64,000 bases of DNA from the NCBI GenBank assembly GCA_947000775.1, contig CAMQGK010000567.1:25555001-25619000 (forward strand). The letters are read 5' to 3'. Below the pieces are notes generated by a model that worked only from the letters and a program-made list of their open reading frames with translations, was not told where the DNA came from and ran no database searches. Shown here piece by piece: positions 52,501 to 62,563 of this stretch (within the stretch, counting starts at the first letter, position 1; each line of letters starts with the position of its first letter). The DNA is from Pterois miles (lineage: Eukaryota > Chordata > Actinopteri > Perciformes > Scorpaenidae). The translations under genes were made by a program, and so were the position numbers.

Positions 52501-55500
52501 AGCGCCATCTCTGGTGGGACTGGTTGTGGGAAAATGGGAAAAAACTGTTGCACATGATCCTAATAACAACCCATATTACTCAAAGGTGAAACTATACAAA
52601 CAGTACATTGATGATGTTTTGCTATTTTGGGAGCGGACACAAGGGGAACTGATAGACTTTGTGTCATATCTTAATAACAGCTCACGTTTCCTGAAATTCA
52701 CTTGTGAATTCAGTACTGACAAAATCAATTATTTGGACTTCACCATACACAGAAGATGAAACTGGAGCTACTCATACCTCTATATGCAGAAAGGACAGGG
52801 AACATAATTCAATATTGCATGCTGCTAGCAATCATCCCAAACATCTAAAGGATAATGTCCCAGTTGCTCAGATCCCACCATGGCTACTTGAGTCAAGGAT
52901 AGAGGTTACGTCTCCAACTCTATCCAGAAAGCCATGCAACGCGTAAACGCACGGCCTCGCTCTGATCACTTATCCAATGCACAAAAGACAAAAAAAAAAA
53001 AAAAAAAACAACTGTTTGTCTACAAATTAAAGAGACACTCGAGACACTGGCATGTGCCTCAGGCAGAACCATCTTTGAAGGATTTCTGTAAATCCCCACT
53101 TCTTTTATCAGAGTGCCCACAATTAAAAACATTGTCATGTACAAAAATATGAGTCCAAAAAAGCCCACATGACCGACGACAACTATACAGTAGAAAGTCT
53201 ACACACCCCTGTTAAAATACCTGGTTTTTGTGATATTAAAAAAAAGACCATGATAAATCATTTCAGAAGGTTTTCCACCTTTAATGCCACCGATAACCTG
53301 TACAACTCAACTGAAAAACAAACCGAAATCTTTTAGGGGGAAAAAATTTAATTAAAAAAAAAATTAAATTTAAAAAATTAAATAATGTGGTTACATAAGT
53401 GTGCACACCGTCTTATAATTGGGGATGTAGCTGTGTTCAGAATGAACCAATCACATTCAAACACATGGTAAATACTAGTCAGCACACACCTGCCATCATT
53501 TATAATGACTCTGATTAACCTCAAATCAAGTTCAGCTGTTGATGGAGGATGTTTTTTACGTTCACTTAGTTGCATCAGCTGAAGCCAAAAGAGCTGACAG
53601 AGCATCAAAGGGATCTCACTGTTGAAAGATATCAGTCAGGACAAGGGTACAAAAGACTTTCCAAGGCATCAGATATACCTGGAGCACAGTGACGACAGTC
53701 ATCAGCAAGTGGAGAAAATATGGTACAATAGAGATGTTGACAAGAACTGGACGTCCCTCCAAAACTGATTAAAAGACAAGAAAAAGTCTGGTCAGGGAGG
53801 CTGCCAAGAGGCCCACAGCAACAGTATTATTGTATTTATTGTACTCTACAGTATTGCAGGAATTAAGTACTGGTTGTGTTCTACATGTGACAACAATCTC
53901 CCGTCTTTATCATATGTCTTGGCTATGTGGTCGGGTGGAAAGATGGAAGCCTTTTCTAACAAAAAAAAAGACAGCCAGGACCTGCTAAATTTAGCAAAAA
54001 CGTCTATTTTTTAGATTTTTATTCAAAAATTTTTCCCCCTACAAGATTTCAGTTTGTTTTCTTTTTGTTTTTCTGAAATGGCTTGTCATGGTTTTATTTT
54101 TTTACGTCACAAAAACGTATTTTAAAAAAAGTATTTTTGGTATTTTAACAGGAGTGAAGAGACTTTTTCTATCCACTGTATATGCCGGTTTGTCGTCAGC
54201 CATGTGGGCTTGACATGAAAATGTTTTTAATTGTGGGCGCTCTCTGATAAAAGAAGTGGGGTTTTACAAACATCCTTCAAAGATGGTTCTGCCAGAAGCA
54301 CATGCCAGTGTCTCTTGAGTGTCTCTTTAATTCGTAGACAAACAGGTTTGACTTTTTTGTTTTATTTTTGTTTGTGTTTTTTGTCTTTTGATAAGAGATC
54401 ACAGCGAGGCCGCTATCCTTGACTCAAGTAGTCATGGTGGGATCTGAGCAGTTGTATTTTAGCCTCAAAACCTGACCAACTGGGACATTATCCTTTAGAT
54501 GTTTGGACTTTTTCTGTCCACTGTATCGCTGTTGTCACTGTGCCTGCTGCAACAATACAACAAACACAAAATCATTCAATCACCCCCAAGCTGGGAGGAA
54601 AGTTTCAGTCCAGGAATTCATGAACTGTAAAACACGATTCTGTGTCTCTGCAGTCTAGCATATGTTGGACAAACCAAAAAGACCCCATAAACAATTAATA
54701 TCCGAGCACAAAACTGCAAGCCGCACAGGCAATATGGATTATGCAATATGAATTATGCAATTGCACAACATTATGCTAAGTCTGTGAATGTTCTCATTCA
54801 TCCAGGTCATATTCATTCAGTCAGACTGTAGCGTTACGAACTGATGAAGCCACTTGGATAAGGGGCGAAACGTCTTCAGAGACAAATCTAGTCCAGTTGC
54901 CTTCGATTCAATTGTTGGCAGAAACATTATGCCAAAGCAAACCATGGTTCACCGTCTTCATTGCATTCTGTGGGATTGAAAGAGTCATGATGCCCACTAG
55001 AGGAGGTGATATTTTAAAGAAACTGGCCCAGAGGGAAATGTTTTGGATATATACATGACATCTTGATATGTCACACCTGTCGGGTGGATGGATTATTTTG
55101 GTCACTAACACAGATTTAGACAAATTTGTGAACAATATTTGAGAGAAACAGGCCTTTTATGTACGTAGAAAAAGTCTTAGATCTTTGACTTCAGCACATA
55201 AGAAATGGGAGCAAAACAAAAGTGTTGTGTTTATATTTTTGTTCAGTGTATGTTGTAGAACAAATCTTTAAAATCTCTTCAGCTTGTGTTAACCACAGAC
55301 CTTATTTCAACTAACTAACTAAAAGCCTGTTGACTTACAGACGCGGTAACTGGAAGCGCTAAAATGCGACCTCACTTCTGGGTTTTAGGACTCGTTCCTG
55401 TAGCCGTCTATAAAGCCTGTCTGTTTTCATATCTTCCTTCCCTCTCCACCTTCTCCGCTGGCTGCTGCTCCTCTCGTTATGACTTCACTTCCTCTCAGAG

Positions 55501-58500
55501 TCGCTCCTGCGCTACTGTGCGGTGTGGAACACCAACGCCAGAAACTGTCAGGATGCCCAGGCCGTCCTGCAGGTTCTCCTCACACACCTGCCACCTGAGG
55601 AGCTGCTGCAGTACCAGGGAGCCCGAACGCACCTCGAGGGACTCATTCCATACACAGGTCAGCCAGGGCGGGTGTGGGTGTGTGTGTAGGTCGGTGTGGG
55701 TGGGTATGTGTTATATGCACAAATGATTGTAAAATACACCCCTTATGGAACTATATACATACATTGTCCCAGCTTAGACACTGGATGAGTAGATAGAATA
55801 TATCAAGATAGTAACGATTAGAAAATACACCAATGATAAAGAATAATACACTGATATTGGGGATGTTATAAGAACAACTGCATCAGCAAGTGCCAAAAAA
55901 TGTACGCAATGAACACAAACCAGTTTCAAGGCTGTATTTAAAGATGTCTGACTCGCTGCGATGACAGCACGCAATCAAAGAAATGATGGCAGTAGACAAA
56001 AAAAAGATGCTGTGAGGTGAAGTGAAAAAAAAGTGCCTGAAGCGCTGTCTTTACTCCCCATTGTTAGATAGGTGTGTCGGAGGTACGCGGTGTTAAGATA
56101 TGAAAAATACAGTGATGCATAACCATGTACCGTGAGTATAGAATTAATGTACAATGTGGGAGCGGGGTTTCGACTGTAAACCGGAGAAACAGACAGAAAG
56201 AGGAGGTGTTTGTTGTTGAGACTGACTGTTTTACTTACGTTTCTGTGGGACAGTTTAGATATAAACACAATATACAAGATGTTAAATGTATACTGCAGTT
56301 TATGAAACAGTTATGTCAGATGAAGCAATTTGATGTGATATAATACCCACATACCACTGCTGTGACACGTCTAACGTTTGCACATACCATGTCACACCAC
56401 GTCTGAGAAGCATTGGAGTCGTCGTTGCACAACGACGGGGTCACCAGGGATCATTTCCACCAGCACGACACGGGTTACATGATAAAGTAGTGATGAAGTC
56501 GGTTGTGAAAGCCCGCCACAAAATGAAGGGTTGACTTCTGTGGAGGAGTGAACTGAGCTGCACCTGCTCAACAACATGCAGCGTTACATAAAGAGGAGGT
56601 GCCACAGTGTTGCCCAGAATATGCAAGCAAGCAGAAATCCACTAACCACTGCCACCACAGCACCACGACTCAGAAACTACAGCTGTACCCGAAACCTCGT
56701 ACTATACTAGCTGTACGTACTGATTTGGCCAGAATGTAGTATACAGTATGTGAACAAAAGCAAAATCTACAGTAGGACAAAAATACCTGGATCCCACAAT
56801 GCAAAGTGCTGGAACGGTACAAGCTATGGTTATAGCAACAGCAGCCAAAAAGATTTTTTTTTAATTTTTCATAGCTATTTCATCACTGAATTCACTTTTT
56901 GATGAATGTACACAAGTGTAATATATTTCTTTCCACTACTGAGCAATGTGCAATATTCATAATACATATTTTATTTCTACACAGTATATATTTCAGTTAC
57001 AAATGTATTTTTTTACAGTATTGTGACAGTTATATTTTTATTTAATTTGTCACTTACTTATGCACCCACGTTTTCCACTTCATCTGGTGCAGTAAGCCAG
57101 CACATCGTAATGTACACTATAGTATTAGAGTAGAGTAGAGTATAATGAATGACAATAAAGTCTGACTATCGCATGAACATTTTTGAAGAGAGAAAATTAC
57201 TGTGTAGATTTTGATTATTGACAGTTTTATAATGTTAGATGGTGAACTGAACATTTGCAGTGTTCAGAAGCTCCACAAACAGCTAGCTAGCTCCTGCCGT
57301 GGTCGCTACCTCAGCAGCCGGGCGGTCACGCTCACAGACCGCTATGAGCTCTAGAGACCGGTCTGTAGACGAGGGGCTTTTATTTCCTCTTTGACGGATA
57401 GTTTATCACAACATAAATCTCCATTATAAATGAACAGGAACCAGTGTTTATCTGCCTTGCCTGGAGTTGAAAAGCTCCACAATCACCCGCGGGCATAGCT
57501 CGCTCTCCAGCTGGCCAGTGATGCTTACAGAGCGGCTACAGAGCGGCTACAGAGTGGCGAGGGAAGAGGAGGGAAAGAGCTGAACCTGAGGGGCAGAGAG
57601 ATCCCTGCTGAGACAACATGACATTTTTTAACATTAATATCTGGAGGGAGCTCAGTCCTCTGGGTAGTTGCCGGGAAATTGCAGTATTACAGCAGCAATT
57701 TACATAGCTCACAAAAGATGTGCATCACTCACACAAAGTAGGTATGAAAAACACAAATTACACCATCACTATTTAAATGTACATGCCAGCTACTACTAAC
57801 CAACATATATCTCTGCCATGCAAACTGAAGAAGAATGGAAATAAGGTCACTATCTCTGTCAAATAAAAGAAAAAAGACAAACAAATGTTAACGCTGACTG
57901 TTTACTCGTCTGGCTCTCCCACAGAGAGACACATGCAGAGGATTGGCAAGTTGCTGCAGGCGTCCATGTTCTTGAACTACATGTGGCAGAAGATGAGAGT
58001 GGCCGGCGCACCATCCAGGTGAGAGATGATAAACAGGCCTGCGTTAAGGCAGCGTGCGTTGTTCACGGTACCAGTGACACAATGAGATGAATACACTTAA
58101 ATTCTGATCAGATGCTAAAACGCTGAGACGATTAGAGTACAAATGCTAAGTGTGTGATTGGCCAGCACAGCACCTTACCAGATGACATCATGTTGCACTA
58201 AAAGTTCCTGGTTTGAGAGCCTGGTTTCACTGTTTTGCCGAACGATCCTGCGCTTGGTTTTGTTTTTGGCGTCATTGCTGTGCTTCATCGCTGCCTGTTA
58301 AAAATTTAGAGACTTCAGTTCAAACTTTCATTTCTCGCCTCGACTACGTCAGTTTTCTCTGTGTAGTCGGTCAGCCACCATCATTTAGATCCCCGCCCTC
58401 CATTATTACGTTTAAAACCCATCTGAAGACCCACCTCTCTTCTTTACCCTGTTTATCATCATCAGGAAAATACCACACCGCTTTTTATTGTTTTCACTTT

Positions 58501-58595
58501 ATTTTGTTGTTTGTACACTGGTGTTGTGTCAAGATTTTATAGATAGATACTATAGATAGATAGATGGATAGATACTGTAGATGGATTGATGGATG

Positions 58596-58631
<36 letters not shown>

Positions 58632-58859
58632 CTATAGATAGATACTATAGATAAATAGATGGATAGATACTGTAGATGGATTGATGGATGGATAGATAGA
58701 TAGATAGATAGATGGATGGATAGATACTATAGATGGATTGATGGACTGGATAGATAGATAGATAGATGGATGGATAGATACTATAGATAGATGGATAGAT
58801 ACCATAGATGGATAGATACTATAGATGGATGGATAGATACCGTAGATGGATTGATGATG

Positions 58860-58891
<32 letters not shown>

Positions 58892-61800
58892 CTATAGATG
58901 GATACTATAGATAAGTAGATGGATAGATACTATAGATAGATGGATAGATACCGTAGATGGATTGATGATGGATAGATACGATAGATAGATAGATGGATAG
59001 ATACTATAGATAGATACTATAGATAAATAGATGGATAGATACTGTAGATGGATTGATGATGGATAGATAGATAGATAGATAGATACTATAGATAGATACT
59101 ATAGATAAGTAGATGGATAAATACTATAGATAGATGGATAGATACCGTAGATGGATTGATGATGGATAGATAGATAGATAGATGGATGGATAGATACTAT
59201 AGATAGATACTATAGATAATAGATGGATAGATACCGTAGATGGATTGATGATGGATAGATAGATAGATACTATAGATAGATACTATAGATAAGTAGATGG
59301 ATAAATACTATAGATAGATGGATAGATACCGTAGATGGATTGATGGATGGATGGATAGATAGATAGATAGATAGATAGATACTATAGATAGATACTATAG
59401 ATAAGTAGATGGATAAATACTATAGATAGATGGATAGATACCGTAGATGGATTGATGGATGGATAGATAGATATTGGTTTTATTGATCCCCAAGGGGAAA
59501 ATGAGGTGCTACAGCAGCAATTTACATAGATCACAATAAACATGCATCACTCACACAAATGTACCACCTACATACAGACAGAAAACAGAAAAATGTTAAT
59601 GAAAAAAATAATAATAATAATGATGACAATAATAATAATACCACAAAATAAAAGTGATAAATAAATGAAGAAAAATTAAAAACAAATAAATGAGTAGATT
59701 AAAAGAAAAGAAAGAAAAAGTAGTAAAAAATAAAAACAATAAAATAATATTTAAAAAAATAAAACAATTCAATAAAAATGACGGCAGTTAAATATTTTCT
59801 TTTGTCTCAGAAATTTTGACACTTTTGAAATCTCTGTGCTAAATGAAGGAAAAACATTTTTAGATCTGTCGACATTCAATATATTTTACATTAAAAAAAT
59901 TATATTCATGGTAAATTTCAATGTTTGAAGTACACTGTAGCTTCCAGGAAAGCCCTATTTTTCAGGGGAGGGAGGGCACTGCACACAGTACTGTTCTGTG
60001 CTTTATTTTCATCCATATGGGTTATTTGCATAAAAATGCACAGTTCAAATGATTATGATTATTTAAATATTTGTTTTGATTTTAAAAAGTCTTGGCAAAC
60101 TGCTTAGTTACTGTCAAGAAGTAATTCTCTGCTGTGAAAACGTCTTATATAAACAACTGGATTTATTCAAGTTTCTTACCAAAAGCTAAATTTTCCAAGA
60201 TCACATTTGAACACATCACGACAACGCTGTAATTCACCTTTGGCCAATAGTCATTTTACTGACGCCTCATAATAACGCAGTGGCATCTCCGTTAACGTTG
60301 CTGCTAACTGCTGACGTTACCAACTCCCCTTCTGTTGATGTCAGCACTGATTCATTGCTCACGGTGAAGCATTATCAGGGAAAAAACAGGGCTGGTCCCG
60401 TCAGGTTAAATAGTAGTAGCGCCATGCTTTAGAGCGCTTTTTTGTCTCTCCGCCAAGCAAATTGAATCATAATACCGGATGCACTGTCACTGTGAATTCA
60501 TAACTGATGGAAAGCATAAATAAGAGGAGTGAGATGCCAAGAAATCAGACACATAAACAAACAAGAACCGGTTCTCTATTTCCATCCCTCGCATTTTCCC
60601 TGCATGCCAAAGTGTCGGCTGTCCTATCGATTTTTTCTGTCACTCCAACAATTAACTCGCATTTGGCGGATGGCAGGTGCAAATTTCAGACCCTGTTTCC
60701 AGCACCTCCACCTCTTCCCCCCAGGATGGAAATGGTGTTCAAATCAGTCCTGGTCCTCCTAAAGTCCACCACCATCCCTTTTGTCTTGGCCACATTTAAG
60801 AGGAGGTGCTTGTTCCTGCGTGTTCCCTGTACTCAGTCTCCTCTCCACTCCTGACAGCTTCTGTTGCAGCAACAAGGACTGGGTTGTAGTAAAGGCACTG
60901 GAGAAACATTTAGCTTTGTCAAGATACTCTCTGCTTTTCGTAATTCACCTACTTTCTCCCTTACGCTGGACATGTACCGTGCGATTTTAGCCTGTTTTTG
61001 GCAAAACTTTGAGCCACACATCTCATTTTAGAGTACATTTCAGCTTCGTCAGGTGTTGTTTGCCGTGCAGTGTACAGGGGAGATCGAGGACAGATTAACT
61101 CCTCCCCATCGAGCGTCGGACAGTCGGATGAATTTCTGACACGTCAGAAATTTTGGTCGTCCATCCACAGGCTCTCACACAGTTGAAGCAGAGCCACGAG
61201 CTGATTCCCCGACGTCAGGGCCTTTTTTTCTCCTCCTTTTACAGTAATCAGAGCAAAGTATCAAGATAACAATTTAGGTTACAATAAAACATAGCTAGCT
61301 TACCTCCAATTCTCTCTGCAAAATGGACAAACCATACTGTCCACATCTTCTTCACCACGGTGAGTCCATATAATGTTACTCTGCTGCCTTTTTTTTAAGA
61401 TATTTCAGCAGACAGGATGGCACAGATGATCAAGGCAGCACATTTCTGAATCTTCTTTCTGTATCTTTCTCTATCTTTCTGTATCTTCTTAGCATTGTGT
61501 CCCATACAGACCTCTGCTAGTAAACAAACTACCTGTTTTTGTTTTTCTGTTTTACACATACAGCATGAGCACTCAGGTCGTGGCTGGCGATCGGACCATA
61601 CAGTGTGTAAATCATGAGCTTTGGTTTTACATCGTAACTGATCTGCTCGTACAGCAGGAGTAGGAAGAACACAACAGCATTTCTAAAATCGTAGTGTATG
61701 CTGAGCTTTAGCTGCGTTTTTACTTGATCATGCATGTGTTTTATTTAATCTCTTTGTAAAGCGTTTGTTGTTTTTAATGTGCTCTTGCCTGAAAGACTGT

Positions 61801-62563
61801 TTCCATGTGGAGTCTCACACCCTGTACAGTATTTGACCTCTCAGATTACAGACGACAGCTCAGCAACTTCCTCGTCTTGCTCCAGTGACTACAGCAAAGA
61901 GTACAATTCATGTTGAGTTCATTTTCCCTCTTGTCTCCTCTGCTCAGTAACAAGATATTGTCATTATGTGGGTGAAGCATGACACATGTGATCCATCCAG
62001 TCTCCAAAAGACTGTGGTTGTGTTTTTGTCTCACATGAATGTGGAAGTGGAAAAGGTGGCAGAGCAGCATTCTCGGCGTTAAGCCAGGCACGCTGCAGCA
62101 TCTTTCCATTCGATTTGACTGTTGGGCCTAGTGCACTGGAAGAAAACTGTAAATGATATCTGGAAACAGAAAAGTTCTGAATGCGTCTTTGAGGTTAACG
62201 TGTTGATTTGCAGTTTATGACTCTAATCCCTGTTGGTGTATCCTGTCTAGCATGGGCCAAGATGAAGAAATGGATACCACGCCTCTTGCACAGCCCTTCT
62301 TTATGATTGACAAAGAGAAAGGAATGGACAGCAGCGATAAGGAGAAACGAGATGGAGACGACAGCGATGCCGAAGAAGATGAAGATCTCCCAGTTAAAGA
62401 ACAAGAGGAGAAGGAAGAGGACGATGAGGTCAGCGCCACAAAGAAAGCCTCCGCCAATGACAGGCGAGTAAAAAATGGAGAATGTGCCCAAACGAATGGC
62501 AACCACCAATCTGACAGTGAGGAAGGCTCAGAAGAGGAAGAAGAGGACCAAACAGCCGTAAAG
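31560..62563 (+). CDS. tbl3: Transducin beta-like 3 (UTP13 orthologue), SSU processome
   Basis: A nucleolar WD-repeat protein of the UtpB complex, needed for 18S rRNA processing with U3 snoRNP. Exons: 31560-31591, 31719-31770, 33264-33359, 33778-33825, 33952-34093, 35051-35135, 36068-36238, 36355-36430, 37260-37356, 37435-37652, 38342-38483, 39877-39935, 40436-40542, 40626-40761, 43513-43752, 44827-44897, 46220-46376, 47731-47789, 48711-48815, 51977-52048, 55499-55657, 57925-58018 and 62251-62563. Two WD-repeat tracts (for example GGCDGTIKLWDV, GSQDRTAKLWSL, GSADSNITVWV) are followed by a Utp13 C-terminal domain (EKKYLKALGLAI, VLKLRVDQK, RYCAVWNTNARNCQDAQAVL). Exon 19 has one extra T in the run at 48773-48776 that shifts the frame; the flanking exon phases require its absence. 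Corrected for this, about 910 residues are encoded up to the donor at 62564. Without that donor the frame stops at 62620. The true 3' end may lie beyond the window. Confidence 0.92.
31990..32240. repeat. Dispersed repeat, inverted relative to 1860-1945
   Basis: The run ATTGGACTTTATTAGTTGTA followed by GCCACAGAAGACAATCCAC is the complement of sequence at 1895-1945 in the tex2 intron. Non-coding, in tbl3 intron 2. Confidence 0.55.
32337..32572. repeat. 240-bp dispersed repeat, copy 2
   Basis: Same sequence and orientation as 28195-28440, about 4.1 kb away, now in tbl3 intron 2. Confidence 0.8.
32755..33110. repeat. Teleost SINE-like repeat
   Basis: Contains the words CCGCTTATCCTATTCAGGGC, CAGTCCGTCACAGGGCTGAC, CATGTCTTTGGACTGTGG and AACATGCAAACTCCACACAG, ending near CGGGTTTGAACCTGCGA, which has a B-box-like look. 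This arrangement is widespread in teleost genomes. In tbl3 intron 2. Confidence 0.7.
34165..35015. mobile_element. Non-autonomous DNA element in tbl3 intron 5
   Basis: The left end GGCTGTATTCGAATCCACC and the right end, complement-reversed (GGTTGTATTTGAAACCTCA), form an imperfect terminal inverted repeat. Inside are TCTAGAGAGCTCCAGACGGC and CAATGTCC-type blocks. An inverted copy lies at about 56680-57560. No transposase frame is visible. Confidence 0.65.
35136..36067. other. tbl3 intron 6, no gene seen
   Basis: The intron between exons 6 and 7. It contains mixed unique and repeat-like sequence, including a GC-richer patch near 35410-35460, but no coding or RNA signal I can support. Confidence 0.4.
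36766..37031. repeat. Minisatellite of about 20-22 bp in tbl3 intron 8
   Basis: Recurring units of the form GGTCTGTTATACATAGCA with variants at the centre, about ten copies, some separated by spacer. The array is bounded by exons 36355-36430 and 37260-37356. Confidence 0.85.
37690..38275. repeat. Dispersed repeat copy in tbl3 intron 10
   Basis: Long copy of the family at 22730-23300. It begins at GGGCTGTCAGTTAACACATT and includes CATTGACCTCTGACCTCAAG and AGTCTCCCCTTTACAGACAT. It ends within about 70 bp of the exon at 38342. Confidence 0.75.
38945..39435. repeat. 55-bp minisatellite in tbl3 intron 11
   Basis: About nine tandem copies of a 55-bp unit that contains AGGAGAGTTACTGTAGCAGC and GCTGCGTTCACTGTCTCC. 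Copies differ by a few substitutions and one short deletion. Each unit reads through as open frame in places, which is only a by-product of the repeat. Confidence 0.95.
40762..43512. other. tbl3 intron 14, repeats and no gene
   Basis: The 2.75-kb intron holds AT-rich non-coding sequence. At about 42522 it has one end of the element family described at 46529-47283 (GGCCTGTACTAAGAAGCGAG). No coding segment could be joined to tbl3 or assigned to another gene. Confidence 0.5.
43970..44256. repeat. Degenerate 25-35 bp minisatellite in tbl3 intron 15
   Basis: Repeated variants of GCCGTCACCATCTTGGTTTT, about nine imperfect copies. Unit length drifts and substitutions are common. Confidence 0.8.
46400..46450 (-). 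repeat. Retroposon 3' tail fragment
   Basis: GATAGA-rich sequence followed by CTTTATTGATCCCCATGGGG. On the minus strand this is a 3' end followed by a TATC-type tail. The same junction recurs at 59460-59500. Confidence 0.55.
46529..47283. mobile_element. Non-autonomous DNA element in tbl3 intron 17
   Basis: The terminal inverted repeat is GGGCCTGCACTATGAAGCAG at the left and, complement-reversed, AGCCTGTACTACGAAGCCAG at the right. Both ends carry further internal palindromic words such as GAGATCAACTCG and GAGTTGATGACC. The end sequence also occurs at 42522. No coding capacity. Confidence 0.7.
48294..48436. repeat. Long hairpin in tbl3 intron 18
   Basis: The left arm TTGTTTGTGAAGG..CTCAGTCATCCAGG..GGGTTAAATCAGCAGC is matched by its complement in the right arm. 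Each arm is about 62 bp, and the spacer is about 14 bp. The arm word CTCAGTCATCCAGGTCAT is nearly repeated at 54793-54810 inside the Penelope-like element, suggesting it derives from that family's end. Confidence 0.85.
48816..51976. other. tbl3 intron 19, no gene seen
   Basis: A 3.2-kb intron of mainly unique-looking AT-rich sequence. It holds the perfect short hairpin at 50615-50648. I see no coding exon, tRNA or snoRNA in it. Confidence 0.45.
50615..50648. repeat. Perfect 14-bp hairpin
   Basis: TCTGTCCCACGACA, a six-base loop AGTAAT, then TGTCGTGGGACAGA. All 14 pairs match. Confidence 0.95.
52840..53183 (+). repeat. Left (sense) arm of large inverted repeat
   Basis: PLE sequence from AAACATCTAAAGGATAATGT to AGCCCACATGACCGACGAC. 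It is matched in reverse complement by 54183-54504. Both arms carry private indels; the left lacks a block near 52870 and has an extra one near 52905. The duplication is therefore old. Confidence 0.8.
53186..54180. mobile_element. Tc1-like transposon, degenerate
   Basis: The ends are inverted repeats: TACAGTAGAAAGTCTACACA at the left and, complement-reversed, TACAGTGGATAGAAAAAGTC at the right. They are flanked by TA, and the inner ends are CTGTTAAAATACC on both sides. The interior (about 53600-53810) encodes broken pieces like RYQSGQGYKRLSKASDIPG and ELDVPPK, which resemble the helix-turn-helix part of a Tc1-type transposase. It is too short and broken to be active. Confidence 0.8.
54183..54504 (-). 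repeat. Right (antisense) arm of large inverted repeat
   Basis: The complement reads as the same PLE segment as 52840-53183: AGACACTGGCATGTGC, CCACTTCTTTTATCAGAG and CCACCATGACTACTTGAGTC. Its outer edge abuts a second Tc1-type terminus at 54505-54525. Confidence 0.8.
54505..54525. repeat. Orphan Tc1-type terminus
   Basis: GACTTTTTCTGTCCACTGTA nearly equals the right end of the Tc1-like element at 54160-54180 (GACTTTTTCTATCCACTGTA). There is no matching full element next to it. Confidence 0.8.
54841..54870 (+). other. Hammerhead-ribozyme-like core in PLE
   Basis: CTGATGA, then a stem GCCACTT/AAGGGGC (six pairs, one mismatch) with loop GGAT, then GAAAC. This is the order and spacing of the conserved hammerhead core with stem II. 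Penelope-like elements are known to carry hammerhead motifs. I could not close convincing stems I and III, so activity is unproven. Confidence 0.45.
55658..57924. other. tbl3 intron 21, contains inverted copy of the 34-kb element
   Basis: No gene here. From about 56680 to 57560 it carries the inverted counterpart of the element at 34165-35015: CCCGAAACCTCGTACTATAC, GCACTTTGCATTG-type sequence and AGCTCTAGAGACCGGTCTGT. Near 57690-57740 a short block (AGCAGCAATTTACATAG) is shared with 59512-59530. Confidence 0.55.
58540..59470. repeat. GATA/GATG-rich satellite with higher-order structure
   Basis: About 930 bp of GATA, GATG and ACTATAGATAGA words. They form longer repeated blocks (for example TACCGTAGATGGATTGATG every 80-130 bp), a higher-order array in tbl3 intron 22. 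Confidence 0.95.
59470..59620 (-). repeat. Retroposon 3' end from which the GATA array extends
   Basis: Directly after the array comes GGTTTTATTGATCCCCAAGG. On the minus strand this is a retroposon 3' end followed by a TATC tail. The same end occurs at 46410-46440 with a short tail. Confidence 0.6.
59621..62250. other. Rest of tbl3 intron 22, no gene seen
   Basis: AT-rich sequence with A-runs up to about 59800, then mixed non-coding sequence. The open frames at 60507-60854 and on the minus strand are short and show no recognisable domain or codon pattern. Confidence 0.45.

Larger units (their letters stand above)
52195..55070 (+). mobile_element. Decayed Penelope-like retroelement (PLE)
   Basis: Broken reading frames on the + strand in tbl3 intron 20 show reverse-transcriptase blocks: NILVSLDVENLYGCIPHEE, GTAVGAETAPSLVGLVVGKW, and KLYKQYIDDVLLFWERTQGE with the catalytic YIDD, followed by NYLDFTI. 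Downstream, in the same orientation, are GIY-YIG endonuclease-like pieces: AYVGQTKK near 54660 and GIERVMMPTRGGDI..KKLAQREMFWIYT at about 54970-55060, ending in a stop. RT followed by GIY-YIG is the PLE signature. The element is interrupted by a Tc1-like insertion and an inverted duplication. It has frameshifts and stops and is not functional. Confidence 0.8.

Noticed and set aside
52195..53160. A functional reverse-transcriptase gene
   Set aside because: Frameshifts, stops, an A-run and a transposon insertion break it; it is a remnant.
15164..59470. CRISPR-like arrays suggested by regular repeats
   Set aside because: The arrays are microsatellites and minisatellites in a vertebrate genome, without unique spacers or cas genes.
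60507..60854. 115-residue open frame in tbl3 intron 22
   Set aside because: No recognisable domain, no splice link and no codon pattern; likely chance.
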